This document shows positions 6,749 through 16,437 of a stretch of 64,000 nt of DNA, piece after piece. Under the pieces are notes generated by a model, which saw nothing but the letters and a program-made list of their open reading frames with translations, was not told the origin of the DNA and searched no databases. Location: contig DUZX01000004.1 of the NCBI GenBank assembly GCA_013349325.1, forward strand, positions 62,001 through 126,000, written 5' to 3'. Source of the stretch: Desulfuromonadales bacterium (GTDB lineage: Bacteria > Desulfobacterota > Desulfuromonadia > Geobacterales > Pseudopelobacteraceae). The position numbers and the translations under genes are program-made. Positions within the stretch are counted from its first letter, which is position 1. Each line of letters begins with the position of its first letter.

Positions 6749-7597
6749 ATGGATTTTACCGCCGTTCTGGCCCAGATAAAGCCGAAACTCGGCTGTGTTG
6801 CCGATAACCTGAAGACCGTTGAAGAGCAGATTATAAAGGCCCGCGAAAGCGGAGCGGAGCTGATCGTCTTTCCTGAACTGGCGCTGTCCGGCTATTTCCT
6901 GAAAGATCTGGTGCCGGATGCGGCGCTGCGTAGCGACTCTCCCGAGATCAGACGCCTGATCGAACTTTCGCGAGGAATTTCCATCGCCATCGGTTTTGTT
7001 GAAGAAACTGATGATTATCACTTCTTCAACTCGGCGCTTTACCTTGAAGACGGTGCCATCCGTCACCTGCACCGCAAAGTGTATCTGCCAACCTACGGCC
7101 TGTTTGATGAACAGCGCTATCTGGCGCGCGGCACCACCTTTCGGGCCTTCGATACAAAATTCGGCCGCTTCGGCATGCTGATCTGCGAAGATATGTGGCA
7201 CCTGTCAGCATCGTATATTCTGGCCATGGACGGCGCCACCACGCTGATCTGTCTTTCCAGCAGTCCCGCGCGTGGCATAGAAGGAGATTCACTCGGCTCT
7301 GCCGCCGCCTGGCAGAAATTGACCTCTACCACGGCCCTGTTTCTGAACTGCCGCGTCCTCTACAGTAACCGGGTCGGCTTTGAGGATGGCGTCAACTTCT
7401 GGGGCGGCTCAGAATACGTGGCACCTTCAGGTGAATCCATCGTACGCGGCGCACTGCTGGAAGTAGACTTCATAACAGCACAGGTTGACGAAGGCGCACT
7501 GCGCCGCGAGCGGATCTTTTCTCCGATGATTCGCGACGAGAATCTGTTTGTGACGATGCAGGATTTGCAGCGCATTGCACAGGAAAGGGGGCGCTGA
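6749..7597 (+). CDS. Nitrilase-superfamily glutaminase, NAD synthetase partner
   Basis: The 282-residue protein has the C-N hydrolase triad: Glu43 in FPELALSGY, Lys110 in [10 protein letters not shown] and Cys146 in [25 protein letters not shown] is characteristic of the glutaminase domain of glutamine-dependent NAD synthetase. That domain frees ammonia from glutamine for the synthetase. Here it is a separate gene rather than fused, and its stop overlaps the nadE start by one base (TGATG), so the two products are likely made in equal amounts and act together in the cytoplasm. TAAGGAG precedes the ATG. Confidence 0.85.
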   Translation: MDFTAVLAQIKPKLGCVADNLKTVEEQIIKARESGAELIVFPELALSGYFLKDLVPDAALRSDSPEIRRLIELSRGISIAIGFVEETDDYHFFNSALYLEDGAIRHLHRKVYLPTYGLFDEQRYLARGTTFRAFDTKFGRFGMLICEDMWHLSASYILAMDGATTLICLSSSPARGIEGDSLGSAAAWQKLTSTTALFLNCRVLYSNRVGFEDGVNFWGGSEYVAPSGESIVRGALLEVDFITAQVDEGALRRERIFSPMIRDENLFVTMQDLQRIAQERGR

Positions 7598-8418
7598 TGT
7601 CCGGATTACAGGCCAATATGGAATTATTGCGCAAGCTACTGGTAGGATTTGTCAGGGATGAAGTCCGGAAAGTGGGGCTCAACCGGATTGTGCTGGGACT
7701 TTCGGGCGGTATCGATTCAGCCCTGGTGGCCTTCATCGCAGCCGAGGCACTCGGTCCTGAAAACGTCCACGCCATCTGCATGCCCTACAAAACCAGCAAC
7801 CCGGAAAGCGAAGCGCATGCCCGGCTGGTGGCGACCGCCAGCGGGATTAACTTTTCGGTGGTACCGATTACGACCATGGTGGATGCCTACTTCGAGATTT
7901 TCCCCGATGCCACCAACATGCGGCGCGGCAACAAAATGGCCCGAGAACGCATGACAATCCTCTTTGATCATTCGGCGCTGCTGGGCGCTCTGGTACTTGG
8001 GACCAGCAACAAGACCGAACTGCTGCTCGGCTATGGCACGCTCTACGGTGATATGGCTTCCGCCCTCAATCCGATCGGAGATATCTACAAAAGCCACGTC
8101 TGGCAACTCTCGGCTGAGATGGGTGTCCCGCACGAGGTCATCGAGAAACAGCCCTCCGCCGACCTGTGGGCCGGCCAGACGGACGAAGAAGAGCTGGGCT
8201 TTACCTACCGCCAGGTTGACGAACTGCTCTATCGCATGGTTGATCAGCGCTGGACCAGACAGGAGCTTGTGACCGGCGGCTTCGAAGCGGAGTTTGTTGA
8301 TGCAATTTCGGCAAAAATTCAGAATTCGCACTTCAAACGCCGACTGCCGGTCATCGCCAAAGTTTCAAACCGCACTATTGACCGCGACTTCAGATATGCA
8401 CGGGATTGGGGCAAATGA
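7597..8418 (+). CDS. nadE: NAD+ synthetase (ATP-dependent amidation domain)
   Basis: This 273-residue protein makes NAD from deamido-NAD, ATP and ammonia. The PP-loop [10 protein letters not shown] lies near residue 36, followed by [10 protein letters not shown], the conserved [20 protein letters not shown] and [16 protein letters not shown]. It lacks a fused glutaminase domain; the preceding gene supplies it. The last bases overlap the yciH start (ATGA). The size suits the short NadE class. Confidence 0.93.
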   Translation: MSGLQANMELLRKLLVGFVRDEVRKVGLNRIVLGLSGGIDSALVAFIAAEALGPENVHAICMPYKTSNPESEAHARLVATASGINFSVVPITTMVDAYFEIFPDATNMRRGNKMARERMTILFDHSALLGALVLGTSNKTELLLGYGTLYGDMASALNPIGDIYKSHVWQLSAEMGVPHEVIEKQPSADLWAGQTDEEELGFTYRQVDELLYRMVDQRWTRQELVTGGFEAEFVDAISAKIQNSHFKRRLPVIAKVSNRTIDRDFRYARDWGK

Positions 8419-8756
8419 GTACGAACGCACGATCTGATAATCGGGTTGTCTATTCCAGCGAAAGCGGCCGTATCCGCCCTCAGGCTCAGAGCATTAAGCC
8501 GGCAGGACCATCGGGAGACGGAACGGTGCGCCTGCGCCGCGAAGTCAAAGGTCGCGGCGGTGGCACGGTCATCGTCATCAGCGGAATTCCGCTGGCAGAG
8601 CCTGAACTGAAACTGCTGGCAGGCACGCTGAAGAAAAAGTGCGGCTGTGGCGGAACCTGCAAAGATGGCATCATAGAAATTCAGGGTGATCACCGTGAAA
8701 CCCTGCAGAATGAGCTGCAAAGCCGAGGCTACAAGGTAAAGCTGGCCGGCGGCTAG
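8415..8756 (+). CDS. yciH: YciH/SUI1 family translation factor homologue
   Basis: The 113-residue protein has the SUI1/eIF1 fold signature: [21 protein letters not shown] and then [21 protein letters not shown] with DELQ-like ending [17 protein letters not shown]. Bacterial YciH is an eIF1-like protein that binds the small ribosomal subunit and can influence initiation fidelity. The ATG at 8415 overlaps the nadE stop. Cys-rich CGCGGTC is typical of the family. Little more can be said of its role here. Confidence 0.88.
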   Translation: MSTNARSDNRVVYSSESGRIRPQAQSIKPAGPSGDGTVRLRREVKGRGGGTVIVISGIPLAEPELKLLAGTLKKKCGCGGTCKDGIIEIQGDHRETLQNELQSRGYKVKLAGG

Positions 8757-8827
8757 TCTTAAAATTTTTTCTTGACCCATGCCGCTTGAACCTTGACCTT
8801 TAACCCGTGACCCCGTACTTTGCCCTC

Positions 8828-10183
8828 ATGACCTCTGATCTGACCTCCACACCAATACCGCAGCTGATACGCCGTCTGGCGATTCCGGCTGGTACCGGTT
8901 TCTTTTTTAATACGATGTTCAACGTCGTTGACACCTGGTATGGCGGACGACTTTCAACCAGTGCTCTGGCAGCCATGTCGCTCTCCTTCCCTGTTTTTTT
9001 CCTGATTCTGGCGATCGGCAGCGGTGTATCCACGAGTGCAACGGCGCTGGTCGGCAACGCCCTCGGCAGAAAAGCGCATGATGAGGCGCAGACCTACATT
9101 CTTCAGTCGTTCTCGATTACTCTGATCCATGCAGGTGCGCTGACAGCCGCCGGGCTTGCTCTGGCTCCCTGGATCTTCACAATCATGGGGGCTCATGGCG
9201 AATACCTGGCCCTCGCGCTGGAATACATGAACGTCATCTTTTCCGGCAGCTGCTTCTTTCTGCTCAATTTTGTCATGAACGCCATCCTCAATTCCCACGG
9301 CAATACCCTGGCCTATCGCAACTTTCTGATCGGCGGCTTTTTTATGAATGTGATTCTCGACCCCTGGTTCATGTATGGCGGTTGGGGCCTCCCGCCGCTC
9401 GGTCTAGGGGGCATCGCCCTGGCGACAATTGCGATCCAGTGTCTCGGCAATTTTTACCTGTTCAGTCAGCTCTCCCGTTCAGGAATCGTGCGCCCCTTCC
9501 GCTTAAAAATGCTGCTGCCACACTGGCACTATTTCCGTGAGCTGTTCAAGCAGGGGCTGCCGTCAGCCATGAACATGATGACCGTCTCGCTCGGCATCTT
9601 CATCATAACCTGGTACGTCGGGCGCTTCGGCGAGCAGGCCGTGGCGGCCTACGGCATCGCCACCCGTATCGAACAGATTGCGCTGCTGCCGGTCATGGGG
9701 CTTAATATCTCGACCCTGGCCCTGACCGCCCAGAATTTCGGGGCCGGGCGTATTGATCGTATTCGCGAGACACTTGCCATCTCGATCCGCTACGGCACCA
9801 TGATGGCGGTCACCGGAACGATGGCAGCTCTGCTGTTCAGCCGCGAACTGGTGACGCTCTTCAGCACCGACAGCACCGTCGCCGCCATCGGCTCCCGTTT
9901 TTTAAGCATCGAAGCCTTCGTGTTCCCGGCCTACGTACTGCTCTACATCTGTATTTCAGCCATGCAGGGGGTCAAGATGCCGCTCTTTGGCCTGATCGTC
10001 GGTCTGTTCCGCCAGATTGCCGGACCAATTCTGATATTCCATCTGCTGTCAGTGGTTTTGGGTATGGGACTGTCCGGGATCTGGTGGGGAATTTTCGGCG
10101 TAACCTGGTCGGCAGCGCTGATAGTGACCATCTACGTCAACCGGACACTGGCACAACTGGAACGGAATCTGGCAGCGCTATGA
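8828..10183 (+). CDS. MATE family efflux transporter
   Basis: About 12 hydrophobic segments over 451 residues, with the MATE hallmark of two six-helix halves. Conserved stretches include IPAGTGFFFNTMFNVVDTWY, NAILNSHGNTLAYR and the second-half FGEQAVAAYGIATRIEQ. It would export drugs or metabolites across the inner membrane in exchange for H+ or Na+. No clear ribosome binding site exists; GTG at 8807 is an alternative start. The stop overlaps the mtaB start by ATGA. The substrate cannot be predicted. Confidence 0.88.
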   Translation: MTSDLTSTPIPQLIRRLAIPAGTGFFFNTMFNVVDTWYGGRLSTSALAAMSLSFPVFFLILAIGSGVSTSATALVGNALGRKAHDEAQTYILQSFSITLIHAGALTAAGLALAPWIFTIMGAHGEYLALALEYMNVIFSGSCFFLLNFVMNAILNSHGNTLAYRNFLIGGFFMNVILDPWFMYGGWGLPPLGLGGIALATIAIQCLGNFYLFSQLSRSGIVRPFRLKMLLPHWHYFRELFKQGLPSAMNMMTVSLGIFIITWYVGRFGEQAVAAYGIATRIEQIALLPVMGLNISTLALTAQNFGAGRIDRIRETLAISIRYGTMMAVTGTMAALLFSRELVTLFSTDSTVAAIGSRFLSIEAFVFPAYVLLYICISAMQGVKMPLFGLIVGLFRQIAGPILIFHLLSVVLGMGLSGIWWGIFGVTWSAALIVTIYVNRTLAQLERNLAAL

Positions 10184-11463
10184 AAAAAGTCGCCATCAGC
10201 ACATTGGGGTGCAAAACCAATCAGTTTGAATCTGCCGCCATGGTCGAACAGCTGGAAAACGCCGGCTACCGGGTGGTACCCTTCAGCGATCTGGCCGACA
10301 TCTACATCATCAACTCCTGCACCGTCACCGCCCGCACCGATGCCGAAACCCGCCGTTATATCCGCCGTGCCCGTCGGCTGAACCCGGCCGCCCGTATCGT
10401 CGCCACCGGCTGTTACGCCCAGGTTGCGCCCGGTGAACTGGAAGCGATGCCGGAACTGGATAGTGTGCTGGGTAATCGTGAAAAACAGGATATCGCCACC
10501 CTGCTCGAATCAGAGGTGCATCTGGTTTCCGACATTGCAGCCGAGCGGCAGGCCGACGCACTGCACTTGACCAGTTTCGCCGAACATACGCGCGCCTTCC
10601 TACAGATCCAGAACGGCTGTAACTCCTTCTGCAGTTACTGCATCGTGCCCTACGCCCGTGGACGCAGCCGAAGCGTCCCTGATACCGACATCTTTTTGGA
10701 GATTACCACCCTGGCTGGCAATGGTTTTCAGGAGATTGTTCTGACCGGCATCCACCTGGGAGCGTATGGACTTGACCTGGCTCCCCCCACTTCACTGACA
10801 GAGCTGATTGACCAGATTGACCGGCAGCAGCTGATTACGCGCCTGCGCATCGGTTCGGTTGAACCGAACGAGGTCAGCGACGAGTTACTGGCCTTGATGG
10901 CGGCGTCAGCAATGATCTGCCCGCATCTGCACCTGCCGCTGCAGAGCGGAAGCGATACGGTTCTTGCCCGCATGGGACGCCACTATTCGGCCGGCTTTTT
11001 CCGCTCGCTGGTCGAAAATGTTAGAAAAACCCTGCCGGACGCTTTTATCGGGGCCGACGTCATCGCCGGTTTTCCGGGAGAAACAGAGGCAGAATTCAAT
11101 GAGACGGCCGCGCTATTGGAGAATCTCCCCTTGAGCGACCTGCATGTGTTCCCCTATTCACGACGTCCCGGTACAGCCGCCGCCACGATGGCCGGACATC
11201 TGCCGGCGCACCTGATTACGGAGCGGGCTGCAACAATCAGAGCAATCGCCTCCCGTAAAAAGCAGTCATTTCTGGAGAGTTTTGTCGGCAGAGAGCTGCC
11301 GGTACTGGTTCAGACCTGTTCTGACGACACACATATCTGTCGTGGCCTGTCCCGAAATTACTGCATGGTCGAGTTTATCGGAGACGCAACGTACATCAAT
11401 CGCGAAGTAACCGTAACAGTGACCGGATACGAACGACAAATTCTGGCAGCTAAAGTTTTGTAG
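10180..11463 (+). CDS. mtaB: tRNA t6A37 methylthiotransferase MtaB
   Basis: The 427-residue enzyme turns t6A37 of tRNA into ms2t6A. It has the three cysteines of the UPF0004 domain (STLGCKTNQ Cys11, NSCTVT Cys47, TGCYAQ Cys78) and a radical SAM core [18 protein letters not shown] (Cys147, 151, 154). A TRAM-like end follows. The sequence TLGCKTNQFES distinguishes MtaB from MiaB and RimO. The start overlaps the MATE stop. A second methylthiotransferase, miaB, lies at 23.5-24.8 kb. Confidence 0.92.
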   Translation: MKKVAISTLGCKTNQFESAAMVEQLENAGYRVVPFSDLADIYIINSCTVTARTDAETRRYIRRARRLNPAARIVATGCYAQVAPGELEAMPELDSVLGNREKQDIATLLESEVHLVSDIAAERQADALHLTSFAEHTRAFLQIQNGCNSFCSYCIVPYARGRSRSVPDTDIFLEITTLAGNGFQEIVLTGIHLGAYGLDLAPPTSLTELIDQIDRQQLITRLRIGSVEPNEVSDELLALMAASAMICPHLHLPLQSGSDTVLARMGRHYSAGFFRSLVENVRKTLPDAFIGADVIAGFPGETEAEFNETAALLENLPLSDLHVFPYSRRPGTAAATMAGHLPAHLITERAATIRAIASRKKQSFLESFVGRELPVLVQTCSDDTHICRGLSRNYCMVEFIGDATYINREVTVTVTGYERQILAAKVL

Positions 11464-11542
11464 GAGCGGCATGTTGCCGCGAATGCTGCAATAGAATATC
11501 TGTTGGCACTTGCAGCAATTGCGGCTGCAAGCCGCTCCTACA
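11461..11542. repeat. BIME: REP pair after mtaB
   Basis: TAGGAGCGGCATGTTGCCGC opens the element at 11461 and the inverted GCGGCTGCAAGCCGCTCCTA closes it at 11521-11540. The inner parts (GAATGCTGCA / TGCAGCAATT) also pair. It is the same family as the REPs around the RAYT gene at 3.8-4.5 kb. Its place just past the mtaB stop could also let it end transcription or protect the transcript end. Confidence 0.8.
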
Positions 11543-11605
11543 TGAAATACAAATTTTTCACCTGAACAATCATACTGGTGCCATTCAACTACAGAGGAGA
11601 TTCCC

Positions 11606-13375
11606 ATGACAACACCTGACCTGACCTGGAATACCACCCTGCTCTACCCGGCCCCCGACTCTCCTGAACTGGAAGCCGATCTCAGCTCATTTGAGCCGTT
11701 GGCCGCCACCTTCCGTGAGCGCTACTTTGAAAAAGTTGCCACACGTAACGACTCCGAACTTCTGACCGCCATCCGTGACTACGAGGCCATGCAGACCCTT
11801 ATGGCAAAGCCGTTCTGCTATGCCCACCTGCTGTTCGCGTCCGATTCCGGCAATGCCGACTACCGCTTCCTGAGCCAGCGCTGTTCCGAGCTGGGCAACC
11901 GACTCTCGCAGGAGCTGCTCTTTTTTGATCTGGAGTTGATGGAGCTCGAGGACGACCGCTTTGAGCGATTCTGCGCCTTTCCGGAAAGTGCCGATTACCT
12001 GCACTTTTTGCGCGGCATCCGCAAATTCCGGCCCCATACCCTCAAGGAAAATGAGGAGCGCCTGTTGACGCGCAAGGATTTGACCGGCGTCTCCGCCTTC
12101 AGCAAGCTGTTCGACGAACTGTCGGCATCCTTTGTCTACCGTATGGAACTGGATGGTGACGAGCGCGATTTCACCGGCGAAGAGCTGCTCGCGCTGCTGC
12201 ACCACACCTCGGCCGACGTCCGCCTGCGTGCCTTCAGCACCTTTCTGGAGCGGCACGGCGAACATGGTATCGTCTTCAATGCGGTCTTCAACAACATGGC
12301 GCTCGACCATGCCCAGGAGATGGAGCTGCGCAACTACGCCTCCCCGATGCAGCCGACCAATATCGGCAATGAACTTCCGGATGCAGCGGTCGAGCATCTG
12401 ATGGCGGTAACTGAAGCGAACTTCGGTCTGGCACAGGAGTATTTCCGGCTCAAGGCACAGATGCTCGGCATGCAGAAACTGCGTAACTGCGATATCTACG
12501 CTCCGGTTGCCGCAGCAGAAAAGAGCTACAACTTTGAGGAAGCCCGCACAATGGTCGTTGACTCGTATATGTCCTACGACCCGGAATTCGGTCGCATTGT
12601 GGATGCCTTTTTCAGCGAGCGCCGTGTGGATGTCATGCCGCGTACCGGTAAGACCGGCGGCGCCTTTGCGATGGGAATATCACCGGTTGATCCCCCCTTT
12701 CTGCTGCTCAATTACACCGGCACCCTGCGCGATCTGGCAACCATTGCCCATGAAGCCGGGCATGGCCTGCACTTCGTGATTTCCCAACAGCAGAGCAGCC
12801 TGAATTACCACGCCCCGCTGCCGCTGGCCGAGACCGCCTCCGTCTTTGGCGAAATGCTGCTGACCCGGCGCATGCTGGATAACGAACCCGATCCACTGGT
12901 CAGAAAATCGCTCTTGTGCGCCAAGATCGAAGACATCATCGCTACGACGTTCCGTCAGACGGTCCTGACCCGTTTTGAACTGCGTCTACATACCGAACGC
13001 GCACAGGGGCTGCTCTCCAACGATCAGATTGCCGAAATCTGGCTGCAGGAAAATGCCGAACTGTACGGCGATGCCGTCGAAATGATTCCGGCCTATCACT
13101 GGGGTTGGAGCTACATCAGCCACTTCATACACAGCCGCTTCTACTGTTATTCCTACACTTTTGCCGAACTGCTGGTACTGGCCCTCTTCAAAAAATTCAG
13201 TGACGAAGGGGACGCCTTCAAACCGGGCTACCGCAATCTGCTGGCCTCGGGCGGAGCGATCTCACCAACCGACACCGCCGCCCTGGCGGGTATTGATATC
13301 AGCGACGGTGAGCTCTGGCAGAAGGGGTATGATGTGTTGGCGGGATTGATTGAGGAGCTGAAAAAGATCTGCTGA
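11606..13375 (+). CDS. pepF: Oligoendopeptidase F (M3B metallopeptidase)
   Basis: The 589-residue cytoplasmic peptidase has the zinc site HEAGH at residues 382-386 within IAHEAGHGLHFVISQQQ, followed by the third ligand region LAETASVFGEMLL. The N-terminal DLTWNTTLLYPAPDSPELEA and helical middle (Oligopeptidase F domain) fit family M3B, clade PepF/3. It degrades short peptides. GAGGAG precedes the ATG. The gene stands alone between a BIME and the SulP gene. Confidence 0.93.
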   Translation: MTTPDLTWNTTLLYPAPDSPELEADLSSFEPLAATFRERYFEKVATRNDSELLTAIRDYEAMQTLMAKPFCYAHLLFASDSGNADYRFLSQRCSELGNRLSQELLFFDLELMELEDDRFERFCAFPESADYLHFLRGIRKFRPHTLKENEERLLTRKDLTGVSAFSKLFDELSASFVYRMELDGDERDFTGEELLALLHHTSADVRLRAFSTFLERHGEHGIVFNAVFNNMALDHAQEMELRNYASPMQPTNIGNELPDAAVEHLMAVTEANFGLAQEYFRLKAQMLGMQKLRNCDIYAPVAAAEKSYNFEEARTMVVDSYMSYDPEFGRIVDAFFSERRVDVMPRTGKTGGAFAMGISPVDPPFLLLNYTGTLRDLATIAHEAGHGLHFVISQQQSSLNYHAPLPLAETASVFGEMLLTRRMLDNEPDPLVRKSLLCAKIEDIIATTFRQTVLTRFELRLHTERAQGLLSNDQIAEIWLQENAELYGDAVEMIPAYHWGWSYISHFIHSRFYCYSYTFAELLVLALFKKFSDEGDAFKPGYRNLLASGGAISPTDTAALAGIDISDGELWQKGYDVLAGLIEELKKIC

Positions 13376-13495
13376 GATAAAATGGCAGCCGAGCATGGGA
13401 GTTTGTACGAAACAATGATTCCCTTTCCATAGATGTGGATATGGCCAGTTTTTCACACGCTTGCAAAATGCTCCGCACAATGGTAGTCCTGCAGT

Positions 13496-15229
13496 ATGAA
13501 TCCCTTCCTGCGCAGGATCTCCCGTCTGATGCCTATCCTCGGCTGGCTGCCCGGCTATCGTGCTGCCTGGCTTGTGCCCGACCTGACCGCCGGACTTACT
13601 CTGGCGGCCTACGCGGTTCCGGTTGCAATGGCCTATTCTGCATTGGCCGGCCTCCCCCCCCAGTCAGGAATTTACTGTTACATCTTTGGAGGACTGACCT
13701 ATGCGCTGTTTGCATCTTCGCGCCATCTGGCAATAGGCCCGACGGCTGCCATCTCGGTTATGTCCGCTTCGGTATTGGGAAATCTTGCGGCCGGTAACCT
13801 CGCCGATTATGTTGCTATGGCGGCCCTGACGGCAGGCATGGTCGGCTTGCTCTGCCTGATGGCCTGGAGCTTGCGGCTCAGTTCGTTTGTCAACTTCATT
13901 TCCGAATCGATCCTGCTCGGCTTCAAGGCCGGAGCCGCCCTCAGCATCGCCATCCTGCAACTACCGCCGCTGCTGGGGGTTGCCGGTGGGGGCGACAATC
14001 TTTTTACACGCCTCCAGAATCTGCTGCACCAGCTCACGACCGCAAACATAACCGTCATCTGCATCGGAACCGGTGCGCTGCTGCTTCTGGTGATCGGTGA
14101 GCTATTATTCCCCGGTCGGCCGGTGGCGCTGGCCGTTGTCGTACTGGCAACGGGCGCCGTTTCAGTATTCGGTCTGACAGATCAGGGTGTCAGGGTCGTG
14201 GGGGCGGTTCCGTCCGGTTTACCCGCACTGGCGTTGCCAATAATCGGTTACCACAGCGTGGAACCACTGCTGGAACTGGCCTTTGCCTGTTTTCTGCTTT
14301 CGTACGTGGAGAGTATCGCCGCCGCACGGACGTTTGCAACACAGCACCGCTATGAGGTTGATCCACGACAGGAGCTTCTCGCGCTGGGAGGGGCCAATCT
14401 GATGTCAGCACTCGGCCAGGGCTACCCGGTAGCAGGCGGACTGTCGCAATCTGCGGTTAATGAAAAAGCTGGAGCGCAGACTCCGCTGGCGCTGTTCTTT
14501 GCATCAGCAATTCTGATGCTGGCCCTTTTCTTCCTGACAGGTTTACTGCGTAATATTCCGGTTACCGTACTGGCGGCTATTGTTCTTGTGGCGGTATCAG
14601 GCTTTATCAAAATCGATGAATTCAAGCGCTTATGGCAGATCAGCCGACTTGAGTTCAACGTGGCACTGGTAGCATTTGTAGGGGTGCTGCTGCTTGGTAT
14701 TCTGAAAGGTGTAACGGTATCCGCAACCGCCTCAATCCTCTTTCTGCTGCACCTGCTGGCCAATCCTCACGTATCCATTCTGGGAAGAATCCCCGGCAGT
14801 AACCGCTTCAGCGATGCCGCCCGGCATAAAAGCAACGAGCTGTTTGCGGGGCTGTTTCTGTTCCGGATTGAAGCACCGCTGCTCTACTTTAACGTAGATA
14901 CCATTAACAGAACCGTGCTGGATTCCATCCACAGCCAACAAACCGCTGTCCGGCTGGCGGTCTGCGATCTCTCAACGTCACCTTATATTGATGCCGCCGG
15001 CGCCCGTATGCTGGAGCAACTGGTCGAGGAACTGGCGCGAGACAATATTCAATTCCGGATTGCCGAAGCGCATGCCGAGGTTCGTGAAATCCTGCGCACA
15101 ACCGGCATCAGTGAGACCCTGGGTGGTGTCAGCCGGCATACCGCTCTGGCTGATATCGTAGAAGATTTTGAGCGCGATACGCTGCTGGGCGAGGCATTTT
15201 CGCCGAGTGACCGGAGTGGCACCCCGTGA
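13496..15229 (+). CDS. SulP family anion transporter with STAS domain
   Basis: The 577-residue membrane protein begins with the SulP signature (LVPDLTAGLTLAAYAVPVAM and AYSALAGLPPQSGIYCYIFG) and has about 12 hydrophobic spans. The C-terminal 120 residues form a STAS domain (APLLYFNVDTINRTVLDSIH and the phosphorylation-site-like CDLSTSPYIDAAGARML). SulP proteins carry sulfate, bicarbonate or dicarboxylates; the substrate here is open. The end overlaps the GTG start of the CCA enzyme by four bases, so the two are coupled. Confidence 0.88.
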   Translation: MNPFLRRISRLMPILGWLPGYRAAWLVPDLTAGLTLAAYAVPVAMAYSALAGLPPQSGIYCYIFGGLTYALFASSRHLAIGPTAAISVMSASVLGNLAAGNLADYVAMAALTAGMVGLLCLMAWSLRLSSFVNFISESILLGFKAGAALSIAILQLPPLLGVAGGGDNLFTRLQNLLHQLTTANITVICIGTGALLLLVIGELLFPGRPVALAVVVLATGAVSVFGLTDQGVRVVGAVPSGLPALALPIIGYHSVEPLLELAFACFLLSYVESIAAARTFATQHRYEVDPRQELLALGGANLMSALGQGYPVAGGLSQSAVNEKAGAQTPLALFFASAILMLALFFLTGLLRNIPVTVLAAIVLVAVSGFIKIDEFKRLWQISRLEFNVALVAFVGVLLLGILKGVTVSATASILFLLHLLANPHVSILGRIPGSNRFSDAARHKSNELFAGLFLFRIEAPLLYFNVDTINRTVLDSIHSQQTAVRLAVCDLSTSPYIDAAGARMLEQLVEELARDNIQFRIAEAHAEVREILRTTGISETLGGVSRHTALADIVEDFERDTLLGEAFSPSDRSGTP

Positions 15230-16437
15230 ACCCGCACCACGAACAGCTTATAGGGCTCCTGAAGGATATTTTCCCGAAACGGCTGCACGACCGCATCTTC
15301 CTGGTAGGCGGCAGCGTACGCGACCTGCTGATCGGTCGCAGCGGGGCCGATCTTGATCTGGCGGCAGCTCTCACTCCCGCTGAATATGGCGACTGCGGTT
15401 TCCACCTGGTTTCCGGGCGCAGTACCTCTCCAATCTGGTTCCGACACATTCCCGAGCTGGGAACTGTTGAGGTCACCCCGCTTCGCTCTGTGTCAGAACT
15501 GCCAGAAAATCTTTCGCACCGCGATTTTACCATCAACGCCATCGCCCTTGATATGGACGGCCATCTGCTCGACCCGCTGGACGGCCAACGCGACCTGCAG
15601 CCGCGCCTGCTACGACCCTGCACCCCTGACTCATTCAGTGACGATCCGCTGCGGATCTTCCGCGCCCTGCGTTTCGAGGCGAATGGCTGGCACCTGACTA
15701 GTGATGCAGAAACGCTGATCCGGGAGCGTGCCTGGGATGAACTGCTGCTTCGAACACCGGTTGAACGTTTTTCGCGTGAAATGCTCAAGGCGCTGGCAGC
15801 ATGTCAGCCGGATATTTTCTTCCGTCGCATGCTGGCATTCAATGTCGGAACAAATTTTCTGACTGAAATTTTCCGCATGCCGGACATCCCGGCCGGACCG
15901 CCGATCCATCATCCGGAAGGAGACCTGCTTACGCACAGTTTTCAAGTTCTGCAGCGCGTGGTTGAGCGGTCTGATGACCCATTGGCCCGCTTCTGCGCCC
16001 TCTTCCACGACCTCGGCAAACTCTCCACCGATCCGTCCCGTTATCCCAAGCACCATGGCCACGATCAGGCCGGATTTGAGCAGGCTCGCTTCCTCTGCGA
16101 TCGTTTACGACTTCCGGCCAGCTATCGCACCGCTCTCTCCTGGACCAGCCGTCTGCATGGCACGCTGAATCTGTGGCACGAATTACGCGACGGGACAAAA
16201 ATCAAAACGGCGGAGCAGGCGCTAAAATCGAGACTGGCAGAAATTCTGCCTCTGGTAGCTGCAGCCGACAAGCAGGGTGCATGTGAGCCTCCCGGTTGGC
16301 GGGATGCGATTGCTACAGCCGCTTTGTCACCTCGTGAGCTGGGCATTGAAACCGCCACTCTTGAAAACCTGCCGCTTAAAAAACGCTCTGGATTCATTTT
16401 TCAAAAAAAGATAGAACAGTTCAGGAGCCGGGCATGA
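15226..16437 (+). CDS. cca: CCA-adding tRNA nucleotidyltransferase / poly(A) polymerase family
   Basis: The 403-residue enzyme has the class II nucleotidyltransferase head FLVGGSVRDLLIGRSGADLD, then SHRDFTINAIALDMDGHLLD and DPLRIFRALRFEA, followed by an HD domain (FCALFHDLGKL). That layout is typical of CCA-adding or A-adding enzymes maturing tRNA 3' ends. Some deltaproteobacteria split CC- and A-adding activities between two proteins, so this may do only one step. Start is GTG at 15226 overlapping the SulP stop; the stop overlaps the next kinase by ATGA. Confidence 0.88.
   Translation: MNPHHEQLIGLLKDIFPKRLHDRIFLVGGSVRDLLIGRSGADLDLAAALTPAEYGDCGFHLVSGRSTSPIWFRHIPELGTVEVTPLRSVSELPENLSHRDFTINAIALDMDGHLLDPLDGQRDLQPRLLRPCTPDSFSDDPLRIFRALRFEANGWHLTSDAETLIRERAWDELLLRTPVERFSREMLKALAACQPDIFFRRMLAFNVGTNFLTEIFRMPDIPAGPPIHHPEGDLLTHSFQVLQRVVERSDDPLARFCALFHDLGKLSTDPSRYPKHHGHDQAGFEQARFLCDRLRLPASYRTALSWTSRLHGTLNLWHELRDGTKIKTAEQALKSRLAEILPLVAAADKQGACEPPGWRDAIATAALSPRELGIETATLENLPLKKRSGFIFQKKIEQFRSRA

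Noticed and set aside
15129-15788. Long antisense open frames over the SulP/CCA genes and other GC-rich genes
   Set aside because: They lie opposite strongly conserved genes, are Ser/Arg-rich, and show no start signals or family motifs.
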